A stretch of 15,178 bases of DNA. Source: Bacillota bacterium. GTDB lineage: Bacteria; Bacillota; Clostridia; Acetivibrionales; DSM-1351. Numbering within the stretch: the first letter of the stretch is position 1; every line of letters begins with the position of its first letter. Below the pieces are notes generated by a model, which saw only the letters and a list, made by a program, of their open reading frames with translations, did not search any database and had not been told where the DNA came from. The stretch is from the NCBI GenBank assembly GCA_023417285.1, contig JAEZFR010000221.1, positions 1 through 15,178 of the forward strand, written 5' to 3'. Shown here piece after piece: positions 7,555 to 13,291 of the stretch. The translations under genes and the position numbers were made by a program.

Positions 7555-7593
7555 GTACTCAATGGAGTTTCTAAAAGTATTTTTTAAAGAGTA

Positions 7594-7618
7594 AAGAGTT
7601 CAAATCCCGTTCCGTACT
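7594..7618 (+). other. tRNA T-arm-like fragment, possible integration scar
   Basis: The stretch GTTCAAATCCCGT at 7598-7610 looks like a T-loop (TTCAAAT, 7599-7605) followed by the 3' half of a T-stem. An acceptor-like tail and a terminator follow, the usual layout at a tRNA 3' end. Only three of the five T-stem pairs form with the upstream bases, no CCA is encoded and no D-arm or anticodon arm is present. It is therefore at most a remnant, as left by elements that integrate at tRNA 3' ends, and chance similarity is possible. Confidence 0.3.
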
Positions 7619-7629
7619 TTAATTAAGGC

Positions 7630-7664
7630 AGGAAAGCTTGTAATATCAGGCTTTCCTTTTTTTT
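7630..7664 (+). terminator. Intrinsic terminator after the DUF2268 gene
   Basis: AGGAAAGC (7630-7637) pairs with GCTTTCCT (7650-7657) across a 12-base loop and is followed by an unbroken T-run to 7664. It closes the AraC/DUF2268 unit. Confidence 0.9.
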
Positions 7665-7754
7665 GTTGTTTTAATTATTTGTAAAGATAAATTAAACATA
7701 AAATTTGAGGAATAATAGTGAGTGTTACAAATTAAATAACAAGTTTTTAATAAA

Positions 7755-7834
7755 ACTGTTTTCAATTAATAGAGCTAGTAAAAACTAGTTTCAATAATAC
7801 TGTTTTCAGTTAATAGAGCTAGTAAATGCTAGTT
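7755..7834. repeat. Two 36-bp hairpin-bearing repeats upstream of the nucleoside transporter
   Basis: Copies at 7755-7790 and 7799-7834 differ at three positions and are separated by 8 bases (period 44). Each begins ACTGTTTTCA, contains TTAATAGAGCTAGTA and ends CTAGTT. Each holds a small stem: AGCTAGT with ACTAGTT in copy 1, and AGCTAG with CTAGTT in copy 2. They lie in the 322-base gap 7555-7876, 42 bases before the transporter ATG. A further small stem, ATACT (7842-7846) with AGTAT (7854-7858), comes just ahead of the ribosome binding site. They could be tandem operators or leader RNA hairpins. No known riboswitch pattern was recognised. Confidence 0.8.
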
Positions 7835-7876
7835 AATAAAAATACTTAATAAGAGTATGGTGACGGGGAGATTAAC

Positions 7877-9070
7877 ATGGCAATTTTATTAAACATATTA
7901 GGAATTATTGTTGTTATAGGCGGGCTGTATCTATTCTCTGAAAACAGGGATAAAGTTAACAAAAAACTTATAGTAAAAGCATTATTAGTACAATTTGTAC
8001 TTGCATTTCTATTAGTTAAATTCCCTTTAGGGCGAAATATAGTACAGTCAGTATCAGGTTTTGTAACTAATGTACTGAGCTATGGTTTTGAGGGCGTAAG
8101 CTTCGTGTTCGGATCATTAGCTGATGGAAGTACAGGATATGTATTTGCGATATCAGTTCTTGCAAACATAGTGTTTACGGCAGCTTTAGTTGCAGTACTT
8201 TATTATTTAGGAATATTAAACCTAGTTGTTAGGTTAATAGGTGGAGCTATAGAGAAAGTTTTTGGAACTAGTAAAGTTGAAAGCTTTGTTGCCGTTGCTA
8301 ATATGTTCCTATCACAAACAGAATCACCCATACTAGTAAGTAAATACTTACACTTAATGACTAGAAGCGAAATTTTAGTTTTGCTAATATCAGGTATGGG
8401 AAGTATGGCTGCTTCAGTATTAATTGGATACGTTGGATTGGGAATCCCAATGGAATACTTATTAATAGCGGGGGCATTAGTTCCATTAAGCAGTATAATA
8501 GTATCTAAATTGTTAATACCAGAAACCCATAAAAAAGAAGCATCAGAAGATATCGATATGGATAGAAAGGGTGGACATACAAATATAATGTCTGCTATAT
8601 CTGAAGGCGCCACAAATGGAATGCATTTGGCATTTAGTATAGGAGCTTCTCTGATTGCTATAATTGGAATAGTTGCTTTAGTTAATGGAGCTCTGGGATT
8701 AGTAGGGTTAACCTTACAACAAATATTCTCTTATTTATTTGCACCTTTAGCATTATTGATGGGAATAAGCCCCGACAATGCATTAACTGCTGGCCAATTA
8801 TTGGGTTCAAAGTTAGTGTTAAATGAGTTTGTTGCTTTTGGTGACTTAGGGAAAATAATAGGCTCCTTTGATTACAGAACAGCGATGGTAATAACTGTTT
8901 CATTAGCAGGATTTGCAAATATATCAAGTATAGGAATATGCATATCTGGTATATCAATATTCTGTCCCGAAAGAAGAGGAGAAATATCAAGTATAGCTTT
9001 AAAAGGAATGATAGGTGGTTTTTTAGTAAGCTCCTTGTCAGCGATGATAGTTGGATTATTATTATTTTAA
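7877..9070 (+). CDS. nupC: Concentrative nucleoside transporter, CNT (NupC) family
   Basis: This is a polytopic membrane protein of 397 residues, the normal size of bacterial CNTs. The ATG follows GGGGAG (7865-7870). It imports nucleosides using an ion gradient. Motifs match the CNT binding site: QTES at 147-150 (Gln147, Thr148 and Glu149 contact the base in characterised homologues), NEFVAF at 316-321 (Glu317 to ribose) and GFANISSIGI at 345-354 (Asn348 and Ser351 to ribose). A hydrophilic cytoplasmic-type loop lies at about 215-235. The residue before QTES is Ser146, where many members have Gly. Leucine is coded mostly by TTA, unlike the ABC exporter genes upstream. The gene appears monocistronic; the next gene has its own promoter. 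The CNT call is firm, whereas the nupC symbol reflects the family only and the preferred nucleoside is not known. Confidence 0.93.
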   Translation: MAILLNILGIIVVIGGLYLFSENRDKVNKKLIVKALLVQFVLAFLLVKFPLGRNIVQSVSGFVTNVLSYGFEGVSFVFGSLADGSTGYVFAISVLANIVFTAALVAVLYYLGILNLVVRLIGGAIEKVFGTSKVESFVAVANMFLSQTESPILVSKYLHLMTRSEILVLLISGMGSMAASVLIGYVGLGIPMEYLLIAGALVPLSSIIVSKLLIPETHKKEASEDIDMDRKGGHTNIMSAISEGATNGMHLAFSIGASLIAIIGIVALVNGALGLVGLTLQQIFSYLFAPLALLMGISPDNALTAGQLLGSKLVLNEFVAFGDLGKIIGSFDYRTAMVITVSLAGFANISSIGICISGISIFCPERRGEISSIALKGMIGGFLVSSLSAMIVGLLLF

Positions 9071-9083
9071 ATTTTTAAGATTA

Positions 9084-9111
9084 TAGAGCGTTGACAGACA
9101 AGTATGCTCTA
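9084..9111. other. Hairpin between the transporter and kinase genes
   Basis: TAGAGC (9084-9089) and GCTCTA (9106-9111) form a perfect 6-bp stem with a 16-base loop. There is no T-run, so it is a weak terminator at best. It lies 9 bases ahead of the -35 of the kinase promoter and could instead be a regulator site. Confidence 0.35.
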
Positions 9112-9120
9112 GCTGTTCAA

Positions 9121-9149
9121 TTGACTTCCTGTTTTTGGGATTATATAAT
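9121..9149 (+). promoter_or_regulatory. SigA promoter of the P-loop kinase gene
   Basis: TTGACT (9121-9126), a spacer of exactly 17 bases and a perfect TATAAT (9144-9149) make this the best vegetative promoter in the window. A start near 9156 would give a leader of about 30 bases before the ATG at 9187. Confidence 0.85.
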
Positions 9150-9186
9150 ATAAATTCAATGGTATAAGCAATAAACAGGGGGGAAT

Positions 9187-9819
9187 ATGAAAGCAAAAAA
9201 TAAGTCTCCATTATTCTATTGGCTTGGGGGTTCAACTTGTGCTGGGAAAACGACCATCTCCAATGCCCTATCTGTAAAGTATGGAGTTACAGTTTATCAC
9301 TGTGATGAATATTTAGTAAAACATATTGAAAAATCCAATGCTCAAAAGCATCCAAATTTGAATAAAATAGCGAAAACTAGCTGGAATGATATTCTTAGCA
9401 TGAATGTAGAAGAATATATAAAATGGACTACCGGTTCATTCCGAGAAGAATTTGATATGATTTTAGAAGATTTATATCAGCTACCTGATGATAAGCCGAT
9501 ATTAGTTGAAGGCATAAACTTGCTACCTAAACTTATAAATGAAGAGATAGCTAATAATATTAATCATGCGGTATGGCTAGTAGCAGATGAGCCGTTTTAC
9601 ATAAAACATCAAATGAATAGAAAAGAATTATTTGAAAGAGTAAATGAATGCTCAAACCAAGAACAGGCTTTGCAAAATTATATGAGTAATGATTTAGCAT
9701 TTGGTAAATATATTCTAAATGAAACTAAAAAGCTTGGTTTGAATGTGATAAAAACAGATAATGAGAGTGATATCAAGAAGAATATTGAACTCATTTCCAG
9801 GCACTTCGGTTTGATATAA
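9187..9819 (+). CDS. Small P-loop kinase-like protein of unknown substrate
   Basis: The 210-residue soluble protein starts at ATG behind a G-rich ribosome binding site (9178-9183). The N-terminal strand LFYWLGG runs into the Walker A GGSTCAGKT (14-22). Then come HCDEY (38-42), whose Asp is typical of adenylate-kinase-like and phosphoglycerate-kinase-like folds that hold the phosphate acceptor, and a Walker B-like PILVEG (104-109). A charged, Arg/Lys-containing region at about 140-180 could be the lid. The overall plan suggests a nucleoside/nucleotide-type or small-molecule kinase (AAA_18/AAA_33-like). I do not recognise a specific enzyme. Its strong individual promoter means it need not be linked to the nucleoside transporter upstream, although a salvage role would fit that neighbour. 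Confidence 0.72.
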   Translation: MKAKNKSPLFYWLGGSTCAGKTTISNALSVKYGVTVYHCDEYLVKHIEKSNAQKHPNLNKIAKTSWNDILSMNVEEYIKWTTGSFREEFDMILEDLYQLPDDKPILVEGINLLPKLINEEIANNINHAVWLVADEPFYIKHQMNRKELFERVNECSNQEQALQNYMSNDLAFGKYILNETKKLGLNVIKTDNESDIKKNIELISRHFGLI

Positions 9820-9929
9820 ATTACCTAAGTTTGGTTCAAAAATATAGAAAAAGTCAGTATTCTCACTTTGTGTCGTGTTCATATTTTTCTCGTTATGTTA
9901 AATTTCTTTTTGAAAGGGGTAGATTTTTT

Positions 9930-10442
9930 GTGAATCAAGAAAATGTAGGCAAATTTATAGCTGCTTTACGAAAAGAAAAGAATTTAACACAGGAACAATT
10001 AGCGGAAATATTGGGTGTCAATAATCGCAGTATATCTAGATGGGAAAATGGTCATTGTATGCCCGATTTGTCATTATTACAAACTATTTCTGAAGAACTA
10101 GATATTAGTATTTCAGAGCTTTTAAATGGTAGACGAATGACAAAAGAGGAAATGATAGATTTAAGAGACAGTATTAATTCAATTATTGAGATGTCTAACA
10201 AGGAGAAAAATATGAAAACAAAGAAGTTAAATAATTATTTTTTGGCAGGATTGCTTTGCATTCTAGTTGTTATACTGAATAATCTTTTTGGTGTATTATC
10301 GTTTATTTTTAGGGAACCTATTGATGACTTTGTAGCAGGCTTTTTGACTAGCATGGGATTACTATTTGAGATTATTGGTTTTTACAACAATAATCATGAT
10401 AAAACATTCAAACAAAGGAAAAAGGAGTTTTTTAATGCTTAA
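9930..10442 (+). CDS. XRE-family HTH regulator with two C-terminal membrane helices
   Basis: The frame is open back to 9831, but the better start is the GTG at 9930, preceded by GAAAGGGG (9912-9919). The upstream 33 residues are aromatic-rich and unlike the family, whereas MNQENVGKFIAALRKEK is a typical Cro/C1 N-terminus. This gives 170 residues. The HTH spans about 8-62 (LTQEQLAEILGV, then SISRWENGHCMPDL). A linker and two predicted transmembrane helices follow (about 103-127 and 133-152), so it is probably a membrane-tethered regulator. Inside the gene, AAGGAG (10200-10205) lies 6 bases before an in-frame ATG at 10212 (Met95). This could yield a separate 76-residue product with only the membrane part. 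Targets unknown. Confidence 0.8.
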   Translation: MNQENVGKFIAALRKEKNLTQEQLAEILGVNNRSISRWENGHCMPDLSLLQTISEELDISISELLNGRRMTKEEMIDLRDSINSIIEMSNKEKNMKTKKLNNYFLAGLLCILVVILNNLFGVLSFIFREPIDDFVAGFLTSMGLLFEIIGFYNNNHDKTFKQRKKEFFNA

Positions 10443-10512
10443 TAAAATATTATAATAACTGACAAATATATGATATTCTATAAATAATTACTACATAACG
10501 ATGGGGGTATCC

Positions 10513-11031
10513 ATGGATTTTTTAGAGTTAGCTAAACAGAGATATTCTGTACGCAAGTTTAAAGAAGATGCAATTCCTCAAGAGAGCATCGAAAAGATCC
10601 TAGAGGCAGGACGTGTTGCACCTACCGCATGTAATAAGCAGCCTCAAAGAATACTAGTAATTAACAGTAAACAAGGGCTCGAGAATATTAGAAAATGTAC
10701 CGAATGCCATTTTAATGCCCCATTAGCTTTTATTATTAGCTACGATAAGAATGAGTCGTGGAAGAGAATTTATGATGGGAAAGATAGTGGAGATATAGAT
10801 GCAAGTATAGTGGCTACACATATGATGATGGAAGCCACACAATTGGGTATCGGTTCCACATGGGTAATGTATTTTATACCTGATGCCATCAAAGTGAAGT
10901 TTGGCTTTCCTGACAATTTAGAACCGGTAGCTATTTTAGTAATGGGCTATCCGGCAGATGGAGCAAAGCCAGCACCAGGACATTTACAGTCCAAGGAGTT
11001 GGAGGAAATGGTGTCATATAATACATTGTAA
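10513..11031 (+). CDS. Nitroreductase family protein, FMN-dependent (short form)
   Basis: I place the start at the ATG at 10513, giving 172 residues beginning MDFLELAKQRYSVRKF, the standard start of the family. The in-frame ATG at 10501 would use up the GGGGG stretch (10503-10507) that serves as ribosome binding site. RYSVRKF supplies the basic FMN phosphate contacts. GRVAPTACNKQPQ and the later GIGSTWV segment are classic flavin-binding parts of the fold, and GYPADGAKP is the usual C-terminal turn. Such enzymes are dimeric flavoproteins using NAD(P)H to reduce nitro compounds, quinones or other electrophiles. There is no Cys-rich ferredoxin domain. A weak candidate promoter lies upstream (CTGACA 10459-10464, 16-base spacer, TAAATA). 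The physiological substrate cannot be read from sequence. Confidence 0.9.
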   Translation: MDFLELAKQRYSVRKFKEDAIPQESIEKILEAGRVAPTACNKQPQRILVINSKQGLENIRKCTECHFNAPLAFIISYDKNESWKRIYDGKDSGDIDASIVATHMMMEATQLGIGSTWVMYFIPDAIKVKFGFPDNLEPVAILVMGYPADGAKPAPGHLQSKELEEMVSYNTL

Positions 11032-11053
11032 AAAGGATTTCTTGAAATAGATT

Positions 11054-11118
11054 AAGCCCCTTGATTTTGAAAGGACTAGAGAATAGACCCGTTCAATACT
11101 CGAGGGGCTTTACGTTTA
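11054..11118 (+). terminator. Long-loop hairpin, likely terminator after the nitroreductase gene
   Basis: AAGCCCCTTGA (11054-11064) pairs with TCGAGGGGCTT (11100-11110), one pair being G-U, across a 35-base loop. Only a broken T stretch follows (TTTACGTTTATTT), so termination may be partial. The large loop also leaves room for a leader-type structure. Confidence 0.5.
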
Positions 11119-11171
11119 TTTGAAATCAATTATTTTTAGTGTTGAAGATAAGGGAAAAGCAATGAGCATTA

Positions 11172-11230
11172 TTCGCTACACTATGACATACATCTATAAA
11201 AGTTTTAATATGACATACTCATGACATATT
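11172..11230 (+). promoter_or_regulatory. 24-bp operator dyad with repeated ATGACATA and candidate promoter
   Basis: Bases 11207-11230 read AATATGACAT-ACTC-ATGACATATT, an imperfect palindrome in which 9 of 10 positions per arm are symmetric. ATGACATA occurs three times, at 11183-11190, 11210-11217 and 11221-11228. A possible promoter is TTCGCT (11172-11177), 17 bases, TATAAA (11195-11200), which would put the transcription start at the left edge of the dyad and the third half-site in the spacer, an arrangement that suits a repressor. The -35 is poor. The dyad is clear; the promoter and the cognate protein are inference. Confidence 0.6.
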
Positions 11231-11293
11231 AAATGGTGTAAAATGGTATTAATAGATTTGATAAGTCCACATATGAAACTATGGAGGTACAAT

Positions 11294-11926
11294 ATGGCTT
11301 TTGATTATAAAAAGGAGTACAAGGAATTCTATTTGCCAAAAAGTAAGCCTGAGATTATTACCGTTCCCCCGATGAATTACATAGCTGTAAGAGGTGAGGG
11401 AGACCCAAACGAAGAAGAAGGGGAATATAGTAGGGCTGTAGGAATACTCTATGCTATCGCTTTTACAATAAAGATGAGTTACAAAGGAACCCATAAAATA
11501 GATGGTTATTTTGAGTATGTAGTACCGCCATTAGAAGGCTTTTGGTGGCAAGATAATGTACACGGAGTAGATTATACAAGAAAAGAAGCTTTCCGTTGGA
11601 TATCAGTAATAAGACTTCCCGAGTTTGTCACAAAAGAGCATTTCGCTTGGGCCGTAGTAGAAGCAACCAAGAAAAAGAAGGTGGATTGTTTAAAAGCGGA
11701 ATTCCTTACAATAGACGAAGGCTTATGTGTACAGGTTATGCATATGGGTGCTTTTGACAATGAACCAAAAACGGTAAAGAGGATGGACGAATATATTGAA
11801 CAAATCGGCTATGAAAATGATTTTTCAGCTGATAGATTCCACCATGAGATATACTTATCAGATCCAAGAAAAACAGAAATAGATAAATGCAAGACGGTGA
11901 TTAGGCATCCAATTAAAAAGAAATGA
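11294..11926 (+). CDS. Stand-alone GyrI-like small-molecule-binding protein
   Basis: The frame opens at 11243, but GGAGG (11283-11287) points to the ATG at 11294, giving 210 residues starting MAFDYKKEYKEFYLPK. The whole protein is one GyrI-like (SOUL/SBMCL-type) domain without a DNA-binding part. It shows the PPMNYIAVRGEGDPN segment near residue 25, FEYVVPPLEGFWW, and an ISVIRLPEFVTKEHFAWAV strand-helix. Family members bind hydrophobic ligands, and some stand-alone members (for example Listeria Lin2189) have been reported to hydrolyse cyclopropane-bearing DNA-alkylating toxins. A detoxifying or ligand-sequestering role is therefore plausible. It follows a clear operator dyad and leads a two-gene unit with the DUF3781 gene 9 bases downstream. 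The domain is firm; the activity is inferred. Confidence 0.88.
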   Translation: MAFDYKKEYKEFYLPKSKPEIITVPPMNYIAVRGEGDPNEEEGEYSRAVGILYAIAFTIKMSYKGTHKIDGYFEYVVPPLEGFWWQDNVHGVDYTRKEAFRWISVIRLPEFVTKEHFAWAVVEATKKKKVDCLKAEFLTIDEGLCVQVMHMGAFDNEPKTVKRMDEYIEQIGYENDFSADRFHHEIYLSDPRKTEIDKCKTVIRHPIKKK

Positions 11927-11935
11927 GAAACTATA

Positions 11936-12211
11936 ATGAATAATATAAAAGATGAGATTGATATAGATAAACTGCTAGTAAATATAGATAAGCTACATAC
12001 CACCCCACTGGGAGTGGAGCGCATTATAAGAAATCTTTCACTTGATAACCAAATAGATGTTGTGAAATGGTGCAAACAAAAAGCACAAGTAACAGGTGCA
12101 TTTATTAAAAGAGAAGGAAAGAACTACTACATACAGGTTGGAGACTGTGTAATAACAGTAAATACGAACAGCTTCACAATTATTACGGCTCATAAGCTAA
12201 AAAGTAAATGA
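11936..12211 (+). CDS. DUF3781 family small protein
   Basis: This 91-residue soluble protein begins 9 bases after the GyrI-like gene with only a weak purine-rich ribosome binding site, so translation is probably coupled. The sequence fits DUF3781: N-terminal helix, then NIDKLHTTPLGVERI, N-L-S-L-D, the VVKWCKQK helix, and a C-terminal beta section ending CVITVNTNSFTIITAHK. The family is uncharacterised. No catalytic triad or metal site is obvious beyond the conserved Trp-Cys pair. Its place beside a GyrI-like gene suggests a shared response. The family call rests on motif memory and is fairly confident; the function is unknown. Confidence 0.75.
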   Translation: MNNIKDEIDIDKLLVNIDKLHTTPLGVERIIRNLSLDNQIDVVKWCKQKAQVTGAFIKREGKNYYIQVGDCVITVNTNSFTIITAHKLKSK

Positions 12212-12269
12212 TGCAGATAATAGACAAAAAATGAAAGTGAACAAATGTTAGAAAGCAAGGGTTATATGT

Positions 12270-13178
12270 ATGCAGATTGGACGACTGTTTGAAATAGTTT
12301 ATATTTTATTGGAGCGGGACAGGGTAACTGCAAAAGACCTGGCTAGTCGCTTTGAGGTGTCTGTTAGAACGATTTATAGAGATGTTGAGACACTGTCGGT
12401 GTCGGGCATCCCCGTGTATATGAATAAGGGGAAAGGTGGAGGAATCTCGCTGTTATCCGACTTTGTTTTGGACAAAGCGCTTATAACCGAGCAGGAAAAA
12501 AACGAGGTACTGTCTTCATTATATGCATTAAAAACAGTTGGTTTAGAAGGTCAAGTAACTGCTTTAAATAAATTAAAAAATATTTTTGGAAGTGATACCA
12601 TTGATTGGATTGAGGTTGACTTCGGATTCTGGTCGGATGGGGAGAAAGAAGCAACAGTTTTTAAGCAGCTAAAGGACGCCATTTTAGGAAAGAGGGAAGT
12701 ATCCTTTTATTATTTTAGCATGCATGACTCAGCAGTCGAGAGAACAGTTGAGCCTTTGAAGCTAGTTTTTAAGGGGTCATCGTGGTATTTATATGCCTAT
12801 TGTAAGTTGCGTGGGGACTATAGGTTTTTTAAACTCAAGAGAATAAAGGAACTAACTGTGCTTGATAATTACTTTTCAAGACATGTCCCTGAAAATGTAC
12901 TAATGAGTAACTCATATCCTCAGAAAAAAGACAATCAGGCTTTGGTAAAGCTAAAATTTAATAGAGGAGTTGCCTATCGAGTGTATGATGACTTTAGAAA
13001 TATTGAGTTACTGGAAGATGGGAGCTTACTTGTCAATGAGACTTTTGACTTCAATGATGGGCTAATATATCATTTGATTAGCTATGGAGAAGATATTGAG
13101 GTGCTAGAGCCGCTGGAGCTAAAAGAAGCAGTAAAGAAGAAATTGAAAGATATCTTGGATAAATATGTTGTTAAGTAA
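12270..13178 (+). CDS. YafY-type transcriptional regulator, HTH plus WYL domain
   Basis: The 302-residue protein starts at ATG behind AAGCAAGGG (12253-12261). Residues about 4-60 form a DeoR/HTH_11 winged helix (RVTAKDLASRFEVSVRTIYR, then the GIPVYMNKGKGGG wing). Residues about 130-210 are a WYL domain with the name-giving Trp172-Tyr173-Leu174 in SSWYLYAYC and a basic strand RFFKLKRI. The tail, about 225-300, is the WCX C-terminal extension. Proteins of this plan are one-component sensors. WYL pockets bind nucleic acids or small ligands, and several control DNA-damage or defence genes. It is separated from the DUF3781 gene by 58 bases with no terminator, so it may be read from the same transcript and could be the regulator of the GyrI-like unit. 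Ligand unknown. Confidence 0.9.
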   Translation: MQIGRLFEIVYILLERDRVTAKDLASRFEVSVRTIYRDVETLSVSGIPVYMNKGKGGGISLLSDFVLDKALITEQEKNEVLSSLYALKTVGLEGQVTALNKLKNIFGSDTIDWIEVDFGFWSDGEKEATVFKQLKDAILGKREVSFYYFSMHDSAVERTVEPLKLVFKGSSWYLYAYCKLRGDYRFFKLKRIKELTVLDNYFSRHVPENVLMSNSYPQKKDNQALVKLKFNRGVAYRVYDDFRNIELLEDGSLLVNETFDFNDGLIYHLISYGEDIEVLEPLELKEAVKKKLKDILDKYVVK

Positions 13179-13291
13179 TTTTCTTGTAAACCCCACTCTA
13201 TAATAGTAAAATGTAATAGATATTGTGATGGAATATATATTTTTGAATATATTAATATAATGAACAGTTTTACTTTGTGGGGGTATATAGA

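Noticed and set aside
7679..7695. Similarity of TGTAAAGATAAATTA to the 20-bp repeat at 231-290
   Set aside because: A single AT-rich partial match with an inserted base is expected by chance in DNA of this composition.
7681..7876. Purine or preQ1 riboswitch ahead of the nucleoside transporter
   Set aside because: The conserved core bases of these classes are not present; only repeats and small stems are visible.
8203..8613. Minus-strand ORF of 136 codons inside the nucleoside transporter gene
   Set aside because: No ribosome binding site, composition mirrors the real gene, and the + strand has a full set of CNT motifs.
9831..9929. N-terminal extension of the XRE protein from ATG 9831
   Set aside because: The added 33 residues are aromatic-rich and untypical, ATG 9831 has no SD, and GTG 9930 has GAAAGGGG before a family-like start.
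13184..13204. Promoter TTGTAA/TATAAT ahead of ddl
   Set aside because: The two elements are only 9 bases apart, far too close for SigA.
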